Shown here: positions 55,740-64,000 of the stretch, piece after piece
Numbering within the stretch: position 1 is the first letter of the stretch
Layout of the letters: each line of letters starts with the position of its first letter
DNA from: Microbacterium sp. 1.5R
GTDB taxonomy: Bacteria; Actinomycetota; Actinomycetes; Actinomycetales; Microbacteriaceae
Assembly (NCBI RefSeq): GCF_001889265.1
Contig: NZ_CP018151.1
Location: 62,001 to 126,000 of the forward strand
Length of the DNA stretch: 64,000 nucleotides
Direction of reading: 5' to 3'
Program-made: the position numbers and the translations under genes
The notes under the pieces: model-generated
Database searches by the model: none
What the model was told of the DNA's origin: nothing
What the model saw: the letters and a program-made list of their open reading frames with translations, nothing else

Positions 55740-55769
55740 GGGATACCCGAACCTCTCCGTCTGCGGGGC

Positions 55770-57014
55770 TCAGCCCGCGTCGACCTGTGCCTGGATCTCG
55801 GCCAGGACGTCCTGGGCCGGCTTCGACTGCAGCTGGCCGAACAGCGACTTGAAGGCGCCGTCGGTGGCCGACCACTTCTCATTCGTCGACGGGTAGAACT
55901 GCGCGTCGGGCAGGACCTCGAGGAACGGGGCGAGCGCCTCCTCACCGGCGAGCTGCTCGGCACCGGACTTGGTGACGGGCAGGAAGCCCTCTGCCTGCAC
56001 CCACGGCACGTACACGTCTGCCGAGTAGTAGTAGTCGAAGAAGGCGGTGATCGCCTCCTGCTTGTCGCCGTCGTTCTGGAAGGCCATCAGCTGGTCCATG
56101 ACGCCGAGGGTGAAGGGCGAACCGTCCTTCGTCGGGATCGGGACGATCGAGTAGTCGAGCTCGGGGTTGCCCTCTTCGATCTGGCCGACCGTCGGCGGCA
56201 GGCCGACCTGCATGCCGATCTTGCCCTGGATGAAGATGTCCATCAGGGGCGAGCGCTGCGTCGAGCCGGGGTCGGCCTGCGTCGCACCGGCGTCGATCAT
56301 CTTCTTGATCTGCTCGGCACCTTCGAGGTTCTCGGGGGTGTCGATCGTGATCTCGGACGCGTCGCCGAACGATCCGCCGCCGCCCCACAGCCACACGGCC
56401 GCTTCGGCCTGAGCCTCTTCGGAGCCGAGGGGCATGCCGTAGCCGGCCACGCCGCCACCGAGTGCCGACACCTTGGTCGCAGCGTCGAGCAGCTCGTCCC
56501 AGGTCGTCGGAGCCTCGACGCCGGCCTGCTCGAGCAGCGCGTTGTTGACGAAAAGCGCACGGGCCGATGCGATCAGCGGCAGGGCGTAGGCCGTGCCGTC
56601 GACCTCGGCGTTCGCGAGGAACGCGTCCTGGAAGTCGGAGTAGGTCTCCTCCGAGACGACGTCTTCGACCGGGTAGAGCAGTTCGTCGCCGACGAATCCG
56701 GCGAACGGACCGCCGTTGTAGATGTCGGGAGCCTCGCCGGCCTGGATCTTGGTGGAGACGACCTTCTCGAGGTTGTCCCATGACTGCACCTCGAGGTCGA
56801 CCGTGATGTCAGGGTTCTCCTTCTCGAAACCCTCGATCACGTCTTCCCACAGGCCCTTGGTGGCGTCGGAGTAGCTGGGGACCAGAAGGTTGAGCGTCGT
56901 CTCGCCCTCGGCGTCTCCGCCGCCTCCTGTCGAGCCGCCGAACCCGCACGAAGCGAGCGTGAGCGTGGCGGTGGCCGCAAGAGCGACAGCACCGAATCGC
57001 AGTGACTTCTTCAT
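55770..57014 (-). CDS. Sugar ABC transporter substrate-binding lipoprotein (second sugar locus)
   Basis: This 414-residue binding protein has a lipoprotein signal peptide (MKKSLRF, core, lipobox LASC with Cys23) and a Gly-rich linker. The solute-binding fold begins TLNLLVPSYSDATKGLWEDV and holds YALPLIASARALFVNN and IGMQVGLPPTVGQIEEG. ATG 57014 follows GAGG by 10 bp; the longer upstream frame lacks signal character. It is divergent from the SIS/ROK/PfkB/aldolase operon, which implies a shared amino-sugar or related substrate. Confidence 0.87.
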   Translation of the reverse strand: MKKSLRFGAVALAATATLTLASCGFGGSTGGGGDAEGETTLNLLVPSYSDATKGLWEDVIEGFEKENPDITVDLEVQSWDNLEKVVSTKIQAGEAPDIYNGGPFAGFVGDELLYPVEDVVSEETYSDFQDAFLANAEVDGTAYALPLIASARALFVNNALLEQAGVEAPTTWDELLDAATKVSALGGGVAGYGMPLGSEEAQAEAAVWLWGGGGSFGDASEITIDTPENLEGAEQIKKMIDAGATQADPGSTQRSPLMDIFIQGKIGMQVGLPPTVGQIEEGNPELDYSIVPIPTKDGSPFTLGVMDQLMAFQNDGDKQEAITAFFDYYYSADVYVPWVQAEGFLPVTKSGAEQLAGEEALAPFLEVLPDAQFYPSTNEKWSATDGAFKSLFGQLQSKPAQDVLAEIQAQVDAG

Positions 57015-57176
57015 GTGTATTGCATTCCTCACTGTGTAGGTGGTGCACAGTCGCAAGCACAGCACGCGACGATGCGTGTGATCGCCTCCCCCGGTGGCGG
57101 GACGATCGGTTCAAGCCGGGTCGGCTCGAGGAACCCTCCATGGACCGGATCTCCGGAGGGGCGGTGGAACTTGTTC

Positions 57177-57206
57177 GATTATTTGTCAGGAGAATAAACA
57201 AATCAA
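57177..57206 (-). promoter_or_regulatory. Promoter and operator for the second ABC importer
   Basis: On the minus strand, -35 TTGATT (57201-57206) and -10 AATAAT (57178-57183) are separated by exactly 17 bp. A near-palindromic AT-rich stretch (57177-57204), with ATTATT on one side and GAATAAAC on the other, fills the promoter, so a repressor bound here would block polymerase. Its half-site resembles that of the ROK palindrome at 51133; DeoR binding is the alternative. Confidence 0.55.
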
Positions 57207-57213
57207 GAGGAAC

Positions 57214-57281
57214 CTTGCAACGATTCCTAATGTCGACATACTATGATCGAATAAGCCGCTAAACAATCACAAACTTGCAAC
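57214..57281 (+). promoter_or_regulatory. Candidate promoter and repeated boxes of the SIS operon
   Basis: -35 TTGCAA (57215-57220), an 18-bp spacer and -10 TACTAT (57239-57244) form a plausible promoter. CTTGCAAC occurs twice, at 57214-57221 and 57274-57281 (60 bp apart), and AAACAATCACAAAC resembles AAACAAATCA upstream, the kind of direct repeat used by DeoR-type regulators. GGAGGG precedes the ATG at 57303. Confidence 0.45.
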
Positions 57282-57302
57282 ATCTGGTCCGGAGGGCCCG
57301 AC

Positions 57303-58199
57303 ATGACCGAACTTCTGCCCGGCGCACACATGCGCGAAGAACTGAATTCGCAGCCTGAGACCTGGGCCCGCGCGGCGGATCTCCGCGACGCGCAGGCGCT
57401 GCTCCCGGCATCCGGAGCCCGCATCGCCGTCGTCGGCTGCGGAACCTCGTGGTTCATGGCGCAGTCCTACGCGTTCCTCCGCGAGACCGCGGGCCAGGGC
57501 GAGACCGATGCGTTCGCCGCATCCGAGTCGTTCGTCGACCGCGGCTACGACGCGGTCGTCGCACTGACGCGTTCGGGCACGACGACCGAGGTGCTCGAGC
57601 TGGTCGAGCGCATCAAGGGCCGCGTTCCCACGATCGGCGTGATCGGCGACGAGACATCGCCGCTCGTCTCGCTCGTCGACGACGCCGTGCTGCTGCCCTT
57701 CGCCGATGAGAAGTCGGTGGTGCAGACCCGCTTCGCGACCACGGCCCTGGCACTCTTCCGTGCCTCGCTGGGTGAGGACCTCACCGCGGCGATCGCGGAT
57801 GCGGCCGCCGTGCTCACGGCGGACTACGACGACGAGCTCCGCGACGCCGAGCAGTACTCGTTCCTCGGCCGTGGGTGGACGGTCGGCCTCGCGCACGAGG
57901 CCGCGCTGAAGATGCGCGAGTCGTCGCAGTCGTGGACCGAGTCGTACCCGTCGATGGAGTACCGCCACGGTCCGATCGCGATCGCCGCCCCCGGCCGCGT
58001 CACCTGGCAGTTCGGCGAGGCGCCCGAAGGCCTGGCCGCGCAGGTCGAGGCCACCGGGGCCCGCTTCGTGCAGCATCCGGTCGACCCGCTCGCCGACCTC
58101 GTGCGCCTGCACCGCGTCGCCCTCGACAGGGCCGTCGCCCGCGGGCTCGACCCCGACCAGCCGCGCAACCTCACGCGATCCGTCATCCTGGATGCATGA
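57303..58199 (+). CDS. SIS-domain sugar-phosphate isomerase/deaminase (AgaS/GlmS/FrlB-like)
   Basis: This 298-residue protein has two SIS halves of the GlmS isomerase type: VVGCGTSWFMAQSY (43-56), ALTRSGTTTEVL near 86, GDETSPL, and SMEYRHGP near 218-225. It lacks the glutamine-amidotransferase half of GlmS. Likely roles are galactosamine-6-phosphate deaminase/isomerase or a fructosamine-6-phosphate deglycase, both releasing ammonia or an amine and a keto-sugar phosphate. It is the first gene of the operon with two kinases and an aldolase; GGAGGG is 7 bp before the ATG. Confidence 0.82.
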   Translation: MTELLPGAHMREELNSQPETWARAADLRDAQALLPASGARIAVVGCGTSWFMAQSYAFLRETAGQGETDAFAASESFVDRGYDAVVALTRSGTTTEVLELVERIKGRVPTIGVIGDETSPLVSLVDDAVLLPFADEKSVVQTRFATTALALFRASLGEDLTAAIADAAAVLTADYDDELRDAEQYSFLGRGWTVGLAHEAALKMRESSQSWTESYPSMEYRHGPIAIAAPGRVTWQFGEAPEGLAAQVEATGARFVQHPVDPLADLVRLHRVALDRAVARGLDPDQPRNLTRSVILDA

Positions 58200-58223
58200 C
58201 CCGACCCATCAGCGGAGCGATCG

Positions 58224-59216
58224 ATGACCAGCACTGAGGATGCCGCGAGCATCGCCGACGTCGTGAGCGACGCGTCGGGCGAGCGGCTCGCCGCCGCGCG
58301 CCCGCTCGGTCACGGCGCGCCGGTGCTGGCGTTCGACGTGGGCGGCACCGACATCAAGTCGGCGCTGTTCGATGCCGACGGCACGGCTCTCGGCCTCCGC
58401 CGCACGCCGACCCCCGTCGCCGAGGGCGACCGCACGGAGGTGCTGATCGAGCGCCTGGGCGTGCTCGCCGCCGAACTGCGGGCCGACCACCCCGATGTCG
58501 TGCCGCAGGCGGCAGGACTCGTGGTGCCGGGGATCGTCGACGCGGAGGCCGGCCTCGGCGTCTTCGCGAGCAATCTCGGCTGGCGGAACTCGCCGCTGCG
58601 CGACCTCGCGTCGGAGAAGCTCGGTCTGCCCGTCGCGTTCGATCACGACGTGCGGGCGGCGAGCTGGGCCGAGCACCGCCTCGGCGGCGCCCGCGCCTAC
58701 TCGAATTCCGTCGTGCTGGTCATCGGCACGGGCATCGCGGGCGCCCTGTTGGTGGGTGGCGAGCCGTACACCGCCGGCGGCTACGCGGGCGAGATCGGCC
58801 ACTCGCCGATCGCCGACGGACCGGTGTGCGCGTGCGGTGCGCGCGGGTGCCTCGAGGTCGTCGCGTCTGCCGGCGCCATCGCTCGCCGCTATCACGAGGC
58901 GACCGGAATCAGCCCTGACGGCGCGAAGGACGTGATCGCCCGCGCGGCGGCCGGCGACCGCGTCGCCTCCGAGATCTGGGACTCGGCGCTCGACGCTCTC
59001 GCCCTGTCCCTCGCGCAGCTCACCGCCGTCATCGCCCCCGAGGCGATCGTGATCGGTGGCGGACTCTCCCGCGCCGGGGGAGCGCTCTTCGACGAGCTGC
59101 GGGCACGACTGGCGGAGCGTCTGAGCTTCCATCGCCTTCCTGAGCTCGTGCCGGCGGAGCTGTCGGGCAATGCCGGCATCCTGGGCGCGGCGCTGCGCGC
59201 GAGGGAGCTGGCATGA
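58224..59216 (+). CDS. ROK-family sugar kinase
   Basis: This 330-residue ATP-dependent kinase has the phosphate-binding AFDVGGTDIK (36-45, Asp38), a DHDVRAAS block, GTGIAGAL, and the zinc-binding set GEIGHSP plus CACGARGCLE (about 202-211). In the amino-sugar context it probably phosphorylates the imported sugar (GalN, GalNAc or similar). There is no DNA-binding domain, unlike the ROK repressor at 51212. It overlaps the PfkB gene by 4 bp. Confidence 0.87.
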   Translation: MTSTEDAASIADVVSDASGERLAAARPLGHGAPVLAFDVGGTDIKSALFDADGTALGLRRTPTPVAEGDRTEVLIERLGVLAAELRADHPDVVPQAAGLVVPGIVDAEAGLGVFASNLGWRNSPLRDLASEKLGLPVAFDHDVRAASWAEHRLGGARAYSNSVVLVIGTGIAGALLVGGEPYTAGGYAGEIGHSPIADGPVCACGARGCLEVVASAGAIARRYHEATGISPDGAKDVIARAAAGDRVASEIWDSALDALALSLAQLTAVIAPEAIVIGGGLSRAGGALFDELRARLAERLSFHRLPELVPAELSGNAGILGAALRARELA

Positions 59217-60154
59217 TCCTCACCGTCACCCCGAACCCCGCGCTCGACCTCACCTGGCACGTCGAGCGACTGACCCTCGGCGAGACCCACCGAGCGGATG
59301 CCGGTGCGGTGCGTGCCGGCGGCAAAGGCCTGAACGTCGCCCGGGTCGCCCACGCGCAGGGCGCCTCGGTGCTCGCCGTGTCGACGGCAGGCGGTCGCAG
59401 CGGTGTCGAGCTCGCCGCAGAGCTCGGGGCCAGCGGCGTGCCCCATCGCCTGGTCCCCGTGGTCGGAGCGACACGGCAGAGCATCGCGCTGGTCGACGAG
59501 ACCCTCGGCGAAACGACGATCGTGAACGAGCGGGGCGTGAACCCCTCCGACCCCGAGTGGGCTGCGATGCTGGGCGAGGTCGTCGATGCCCTTCCCGGCG
59601 CGCGCGTGCTCGTGGTCTCGGGCAGCCTGCCGCCCGGTGCTCCTGAGACGCTGCTTCCGCTGCTGATCGGCACGGCGCGGGACGCCGGTGTGCCCGTGAT
59701 CGTCGACACCTCGGGTGCGGCTCTCCTGCACGCGGCGGATGCCGGAGCATCCGTGCTCAAGCCCAACGCCGCCGAGCTCGTCGAGGCGACCGGCATCACC
59801 GACCCGGTCGGCGGTGCCCGCTCGCTGATCGAGCGCGGTGTCGATCTCGTGCTGCTGTCACTCGGCGCCGAGGGCATGCTCGCCGTCACGGCCTCCGACG
59901 TGCTGCATGCGCGCCTCGATGCCCCGCTGGCCGGCAACCCGACCGGTGCGGGCGACGCGGGAGTGGCCGCGTGCGCGGTGCTCTATGCCGACGGCGTCCG
60001 TGATCCCGAGACCGTTCTGCGACGCGCCACCGCGTGGTCGGCCGCCGCTGTGCTCATGCCGCTCGCCGGCGAGATCTCCGACGACTGGGCGGCGCTCGAG
60101 GAGCGCCTCGTCGTCACACCCTACGATTCCCCCGTTCGAGAGGACCCTCTGTGA
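59213..60154 (+). CDS. PfkB-family kinase (tagatose-6-phosphate or 1-phosphofructokinase type)
   Basis: This 313-residue kinase of the ribokinase/PfkB family has the N-terminal LTVTPNPALDLTW, the GGKGLNVAR substrate block, and the C-terminal NPTGAGDAG with catalytic Asp248. The VNPS-like and LKPNAAEL blocks fit the FruK/LacC/AgaZ branch. Next to an aldolase of the GatY type it most likely makes tagatose- or fructose-1,6-bisphosphate. GTGA overlap with the aldolase gene shows coupling. Confidence 0.87.
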   Translation: MILTVTPNPALDLTWHVERLTLGETHRADAGAVRAGGKGLNVARVAHAQGASVLAVSTAGGRSGVELAAELGASGVPHRLVPVVGATRQSIALVDETLGETTIVNERGVNPSDPEWAAMLGEVVDALPGARVLVVSGSLPPGAPETLLPLLIGTARDAGVPVIVDTSGAALLHAADAGASVLKPNAAELVEATGITDPVGGARSLIERGVDLVLLSLGAEGMLAVTASDVLHARLDAPLAGNPTGAGDAGVAACAVLYADGVRDPETVLRRATAWSAAAVLMPLAGEISDDWAALEERLVVTPYDSPVREDPL

Positions 60155-61005
60155 CCCTGGTCTCCGCCCGAGAGCTCGTGACGGATGCCGCAGCCCGCGG
60201 CACCGGCATCGGCGCCTTCAACGTGATCCACCTCGAGACCGCCGAGGGGCTCGTACGCGCCTCTGCCGACGCCGGACTGCCGGTGATCCTGCAGATCTCG
60301 CAGAACTGCGCCGACTACCACGGCGGCCTCGAGCCGATCGCTCTGGCGACGCTCGCCGTCGCGCGGCGCGCGCAGACCCCGGTCGCGGTGCACCTGGATC
60401 ACGCCGAGCGCCCCGAGCTCGTCGACGAGGCCATCGCGCTGGGTTTCGGCTCGGTCATGTTCGACGGCGGTGCGCTGCCGTACGACGAGAACGTGGCGCT
60501 GACCGCTGCCGTCGCCGAGCGGGCGCACGCGGCAGGCGTCTACGTCGAGGGCGAGCTGGGCGAGGTCGGCGGCAAGGACGGCGCCCACGCACCGGGCGTG
60601 CGCACCGACCCCGACGAGGCGCGGGCGTTCGTGACCGCGACCGGCGTCGATGCACTCGCCGTCGCGGTGGGCTCGTCGCACGCCATGACGGACCGCACGG
60701 CATCCCTCGACCTCGCTCTCATCGCACGCCTGCGCGAAGCCCTCCCCGTTCCCCTGGTGCTGCACGGATCATCGGGAGTCTCGGACGCCGTGATCGCCGA
60801 CGCCGTGCGCGCGGGCATGACGAAGATCAACGTCTCGACGCACCTGAACGGGTTCTTCACCCGCGCGATCCGCGCGACCCTCGACACCGATGAGAGGCTC
60901 GTCGACTCGCGCAAGTACCTCACCCCTGCGCGCGATGCGCTCGCCGGGGAGGCGGCGCGGATGCTGCGCCTGTTCGCCCTCGAGTCCACCGAGGTGGCGG
61001 GGTGA
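60151..61005 (+). CDS. Class II fructose/tagatose-bisphosphate aldolase (GatY/KbaY type)
   Basis: This zinc-dependent aldolase splits tagatose- or fructose-1,6-bisphosphate into dihydroxyacetone phosphate and glyceraldehyde-3-phosphate. The 284-residue protein has IGAFNVIHLE, catalytic Asp83 and Zn ligand His84 in VHLDHAE, VEGELGEVGG, AVGSSHAM and LVLHGSSGV, with later His ligands. GTG 60151 overlaps the kinase stop; the longer frame is a shadow. Choice between tagatose and fructose form is inferred from the neighbours. Confidence 0.86.
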   Translation: MTLVSARELVTDAAARGTGIGAFNVIHLETAEGLVRASADAGLPVILQISQNCADYHGGLEPIALATLAVARRAQTPVAVHLDHAERPELVDEAIALGFGSVMFDGGALPYDENVALTAAVAERAHAAGVYVEGELGEVGGKDGAHAPGVRTDPDEARAFVTATGVDALAVAVGSSHAMTDRTASLDLALIARLREALPVPLVLHGSSGVSDAVIADAVRAGMTKINVSTHLNGFFTRAIRATLDTDERLVDSRKYLTPARDALAGEAARMLRLFALESTEVAG

Positions 61006-61033
61006 GTCACGCGATGCCGGGCAGGATGGTGAC

Positions 61034-61810
61034 ATGAAGCGCGCCGCCCGACTGAACGCGATCCTCGACCTGCTGGCCGCGGACGGCGAGGTGAACGTCG
61101 ACGAACTCGTCGAGCGCTTCGGAGCCTCGGCCGCCACCACGCGCCGTGATCTCGACTCGCTCGCCGAGCAGCGTCTGCTCACACGCACCCACGGCGGGGC
61201 GGTCGCCCACTCGGTCGCCTACGAGCTGCCGATCCGCTATAAGAGCCACCAGCGCTCGCAGCAGAAGGAGAGCATCGCCCAGGCCGCCGCCGCCCTCGTG
61301 GCGCCGGGCATGGTCGTCGGGCTCTCGGGCGGAACCACGACCACCGCCATCGCCGCAGCGCTCGCCGCTCGGGACGATCTCGCCGCGGGCCCGGGCATCA
61401 CGGTCGTCACCAACGCCGTGAACATCGCCGCCCAGCTCGCCACCCGACCCGACATCAAGGTCGTCGTGACCGGCGGGGTGATCCACTCGCGCAGCTACGA
61501 GCTGGTGGGTCCGTTCGTCGAGCAGCTGCTGCGCGGAGTGCGACTCGACATCGCCTTCATCGGGGTCAACGGGATGGATGCCGCGGCCGGCGCCACCACG
61601 CAGGACGAACGCGAGGCAGCCGTCAACCGCATGATGGCCGAGCGCGCCCGCCGAGCCGTGGTCGTCACCGACAGCAGCAAGATCGGCACCGTGGCGTTCG
61701 CGGCCGTCGGCGGCCCGGAGCTGTTCCCCGTTCTCCTGACCGACGACGGTTCCGACGACGCCTCGCTCGCCGCGTTCCGCGACGCGGGGTACGAGGTCAT
61801 GACGGCCTGA
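61034..61810 (+). CDS. DeoR-family regulator
   Basis: This 258-residue repressor closes the SIS/ROK/PfkB/aldolase operon. The N-terminal helix-turn-helix is clear (MKRAARLNAILDLLAADGEV, then VDELVERFGASAATTRRDLDSL and THGGAV), and the C-terminal sugar-phosphate sensor has LSGGTTTTAIA, VVTNAVNIAAQLA, and FIGVNGMDAAAGATTQDE. Pathway phosphates (for example tagatose-6-phosphate) are probable inducers. It starts 28 bp after the aldolase stop. Confidence 0.88.
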   Translation: MKRAARLNAILDLLAADGEVNVDELVERFGASAATTRRDLDSLAEQRLLTRTHGGAVAHSVAYELPIRYKSHQRSQQKESIAQAAAALVAPGMVVGLSGGTTTTAIAAALAARDDLAAGPGITVVTNAVNIAAQLATRPDIKVVVTGGVIHSRSYELVGPFVEQLLRGVRLDIAFIGVNGMDAAAGATTQDEREAAVNRMMAERARRAVVVTDSSKIGTVAFAAVGGPELFPVLLTDDGSDDASLAAFRDAGYEVMTA

Positions 61811-61862
61811 TCTGCCGATCAGTCCTCGGACCTCACAAGCAACGCGGTGCCGGACTCCTGGT

Positions 61863-61894
61863 GGGGATGCCGCGACCCCTCTCGCGACATCCCC
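61863..61894. terminator. Terminator-like hairpin between the DeoR and CHAT genes
   Basis: GGGGATG (61863-61869) pairs with CATCCCC (61888-61894), and inner CGCGA with TCGCG, with one C-A mismatch and a 6-base loop. It lies 52 bp after the DeoR stop and may end both this operon and the minus-strand CHAT gene. The rest of 61811-62058 holds no gene I can support. Confidence 0.65.
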
Positions 61895-62058
61895 GGAGTA
61901 GATGGTGTCCTGTCGTCCCCTCACACTCCCCAGTGCACGAGGGTTTCCCCAGTTCGACTGCGCCTCCCTCGCGCTTCGTTTCCGAAGCCCTTCGCTGGCA
62001 CCTTCTGGAGATAAGGAGCGGGTCACCGATGTTCTGATACATCGACTGGAGAAAAGTT

Positions 62059-64000
62059 TCAGAGTCCGCTTCCGTGGCACTGGAAAGGCGCGCTGAGGCC
62101 TGTGGATTCGGATGCCGCGGCCAGCGCGTCCGCGGGTCTGGCACCGGTGGCCAGCTCGGAGTGCACGGCCCCGAGCAGCTCGCAGGCGACGTCGTCGGCG
62201 ACCACGACAGGGGCGGCGATGACGCAGCCGGTGCCGGCGTGCAGCCAGACGCGCGTCATGCCCAGCGCCTCCTCGCCCCAGCGCACCGACGAGCGGCCGA
62301 GTTCGCACGCCGAGAGCACGACGGTCTCGGGCGGGCGCGAGATCAGGTCGACGTCGTACCCGAACAGGGTGCCGTCGACGAGTTCGAACCCTGAGAACAG
62401 CGGGTTGTCGACCGCATGACGACCGTGGGCGGCGATGTGCAGCACGTCGACCTGCTCGGCGAGCTCGGTGACGGCACTGACCCGCGCGCTGTCGCCGGTC
62501 AGCATCCTGGCGCCTGCCCACGCTGCGGCGGCCCGGCGCACCTCCTCTTCGGCGCGCGCGACGCGGGGGCCGGTCGCGAAACCTGCCCGGGAGGCCTGTG
62601 GCGGGCGGCGATCGGAGCCGCCGAGCAGGCGAGACACCGACGTCGCGATGGTGAACGGAGTTCCGCGCATTCCCGGGAGCATCGCCCACGGGATGCCGCC
62701 CAGGATGCCGGGCACCGTCAGGGCCAGACGTGCCGCTCCTCCCGACGCCGCGCGCGCCGGTGCCAGGAGGGCCTCGTCGAGTCGTCGCAGTCTGTCGTCG
62801 AGCGAACGCGCCACGACGTGCGCCATCGGCCCGCCGTGGGTCAGAGCCGCCACGTCGAGGTCGGCGCGGAGTCCGTCGAGCGCGGCCTCGATGCGCGGCA
62901 GCGCCAGCTCGACGATCGACGAGCCGGATGTCGTCACGACGACGCACAGCAGCTCCTCGCGCGTGAAGACGTAGGCGAGGATCGCTGTGTCCTCGTCGAG
63001 TCGCGCTCGGGTCTCGGAGAGACCCAGGCGTTCGTGGCTCTCGCCGACGCCGGTCGACGACCACTGGCGGTCACGTACTCGATCCCGCAGCTCGCGCACC
63101 CGGGCATCCGTCGTCCAGTCCGACCCCGCGAGGTCGGCGCGCAGCATCCGCAGCTCGGCGAGGTCGGCCGACAGTTCGGCATCGTGCGGCGGGCGCACCG
63201 GTGCGACCTGCTGGCTGAGATGCCTGGCACGCTCGGACCACTCGAACAGCACCTCGGGATCGCGCGATCGCGCGGCCGCGGCGAGACCGGCGAACATCAG
63301 CTCGGTGCCGTGCATGGCCACCGACGCCTGCAGGTCGAGCGCTCCGAACGACTGCTGCCACGTGGTGAGCAGGTCGAGCCCCTCGGCGGCGGCCCGGCGA
63401 GCATCGGCATCCCTGCCCCGTGCGGCGGCACGCACCGCACGCACCTCGTGCGCGCGCAGACGCAGCGGCGTCGGGGCGTCAGGGGTGAGTCGGGGCAGGC
63501 GACCTCCGTCGGCCAGCCGAGCGGTAAGTGACACCGCAGCCGCTTCGGTGCGGAATCCTCCCCGGGTGAGCGCGTCCACCGTGCGAGAGAAGTCCTCGGC
63601 GGCCGGCGGCTTCTGAGGTCGGGTTCGCAGCTGCGCCTCCAGCCGCACCGCGTCGGCGCGGGCGGCCCAGCTCGCGCTTCCCAGGGTGGCGAAGCGACGG
63701 GATGCGGTCGCCGCGGCACGCTCGGCCGACGAGGCGTCGTGCCGCAGCAGCGATCGGGCGAGATGGAACTCGGCCTCACCTCGCGCCTGCCGCATCCGCT
63801 GTGCGCCGAATCGCACCGCGACCGTGCCGAGCAGTTCTTCGGCCTCGGTCGTGAGGCCGGCATCGCGCAGCACCTCGGCCCGATCGAGGTCGCTGATCGC
63901 GGCGGCGAGGTCGCTGGTCGCGGCGAGGATCGGACGCGATCGGGTCATCAGCCCGAGTGCGGTGACGAGGTCGCCGCCGAGCAGCGCGGCGTAGCCGAGA
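62059..64000 (-). CDS. TPR-CHAT (caspase-like) protein, N-terminus beyond window
   Basis: The open frame runs through the right edge, so the N-terminal end is missing. The visible 646 codons have helical TPR-like repeats, including EVLRDAGLTTEAEELL and EAEFHLARSLLRHD. A CHAT domain follows, and its caspase-like dyad can be read: His in VLHIAAHGRHAV and Cys in VVLSACELGR, with ELGRSSVRWGEEALGM and VIAAPVVVADD around. It therefore looks like an active peptidase-fold protein. No partner substrate, CRISPR or gasdermin gene is seen on the left side. Related TPR-CHAT proteins can act in programmed cell responses, but here the role is unknown. Confidence 0.82.
   Translation of the reverse strand, partial: LGYAALLGGDLVTALGLMTRSRPILAATSDLAAAISDLDRAEVLRDAGLTTEAEELLGTVAVRFGAQRMRQARGEAEFHLARSLLRHDASSAERAAATASRRFATLGSASWAARADAVRLEAQLRTRPQKPPAAEDFSRTVDALTRGGFRTEAAAVSLTARLADGGRLPRLTPDAPTPLRLRAHEVRAVRAAARGRDADARRAAAEGLDLLTTWQQSFGALDLQASVAMHGTELMFAGLAAAARSRDPEVLFEWSERARHLSQQVAPVRPPHDAELSADLAELRMLRADLAGSDWTTDARVRELRDRVRDRQWSSTGVGESHERLGLSETRARLDEDTAILAYVFTREELLCVVVTTSGSSIVELALPRIEAALDGLRADLDVAALTHGGPMAHVVARSLDDRLRRLDEALLAPARAASGGAARLALTVPGILGGIPWAMLPGMRGTPFTIATSVSRLLGGSDRRPPQASRAGFATGPRVARAEEEVRRAAAAWAGARMLTGDSARVSAVTELAEQVDVLHIAAHGRHAVDNPLFSGFELVDGTLFGYDVDLISRPPETVVLSACELGRSSVRWGEEALGMTRVWLHAGTGCVIAAPVVVADDVACELLGAVHSELATGARPADALAAASESTGLSAPFQCHGSGL

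Noticed and set aside
61833..62144. 103-codon minus-strand ORF overlapping the CHAT gene end
   Set aside because: Its composition is Arg/Pro-rich as in shadow frames, and it overlaps the CHAT stop in another frame without a ribosome binding site.

Overview
The window is about 64 kb of high-GC DNA that reads as a Microbacteriaceae-type actinobacterial chromosome, most like Microbacterium. The grounds are strong G/C third-position bias, dense ATGA/GTGA start-stop overlaps, actinobacterial family variants (Mrp antiporter with fused A and B subunits, E. coli-type long ArgG, HxlR, ROK and DeoR regulators) and sugar ABC importers without their own ATPase. I saw no rRNA, tRNA, CRISPR array, phage or complete insertion sequence. 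Species identity is inference.

Left part (1-9.9 kb): a membrane-protein fragment, then a deoxysugar (probably L-fucose) locus. A mutarotase and a GH29 alpha-L-fucosidase diverge from a second GH29 enzyme, which is followed by a sugar ABC importer (lipoprotein and two permeases), an enolase-superfamily sugar-acid dehydratase, an aldo/keto reductase and a FadR-type GntR regulator. A 10-bp palindrome lies on the predicted -10 box of the divergent promoter. From 10.0 to 16.5 kb is a tightly coupled mnhA(B)-C-D-E-F-G cation/proton antiporter operon.

Middle (16.6-42 kb): a DUF559 nuclease-like gene lying between two copies of an 85-86-bp inverted-repeat element (a third copy is at 26.3 kb), an alpha/beta hydrolase, an MFS carrier, a membrane-anchored penicillin-acylase-type Ntn hydrolase, and a TetR / degenerate-ABC / YhgE-Pip operon. 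argG follows with a canonical terminator, then an HxlR regulator divergent from an MFS and quinone-reductase pair, a ZIP-like protein, an orphan GyrB-like domain, and a seven-gene MoxR/DUF58/VWA/TPR operon. Two membrane proteins precede purA.

Right part (42.6-64 kb): a YbhE-type lactonase, a disulfide oxidoreductase, a DUF427 protein, a four-gene betaine/choline-type ABC importer with a 16-bp tandem repeat before the lipoprotein gene, an AI-2E-family protein, chorismate mutase, a ROK repressor, small genes, and a second sugar locus. In that locus an ABC importer (minus strand) diverges from an SIS isomerase, ROK kinase, PfkB kinase, class II aldolase and DeoR regulator, a set that resembles amino-sugar catabolism through tagatose phosphates. 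The window ends inside a TPR-CHAT protein.

The two sugar loci share one logic: ATPase-less importer, intracellular conversion enzymes and a local regulator. The items that known families explain least well are the fixed-length repeat family, the ABC-like protein that has lost its Walker A and pairs with YhgE/Pip, and the solitary GyrB-like domain with an altered ATP site.
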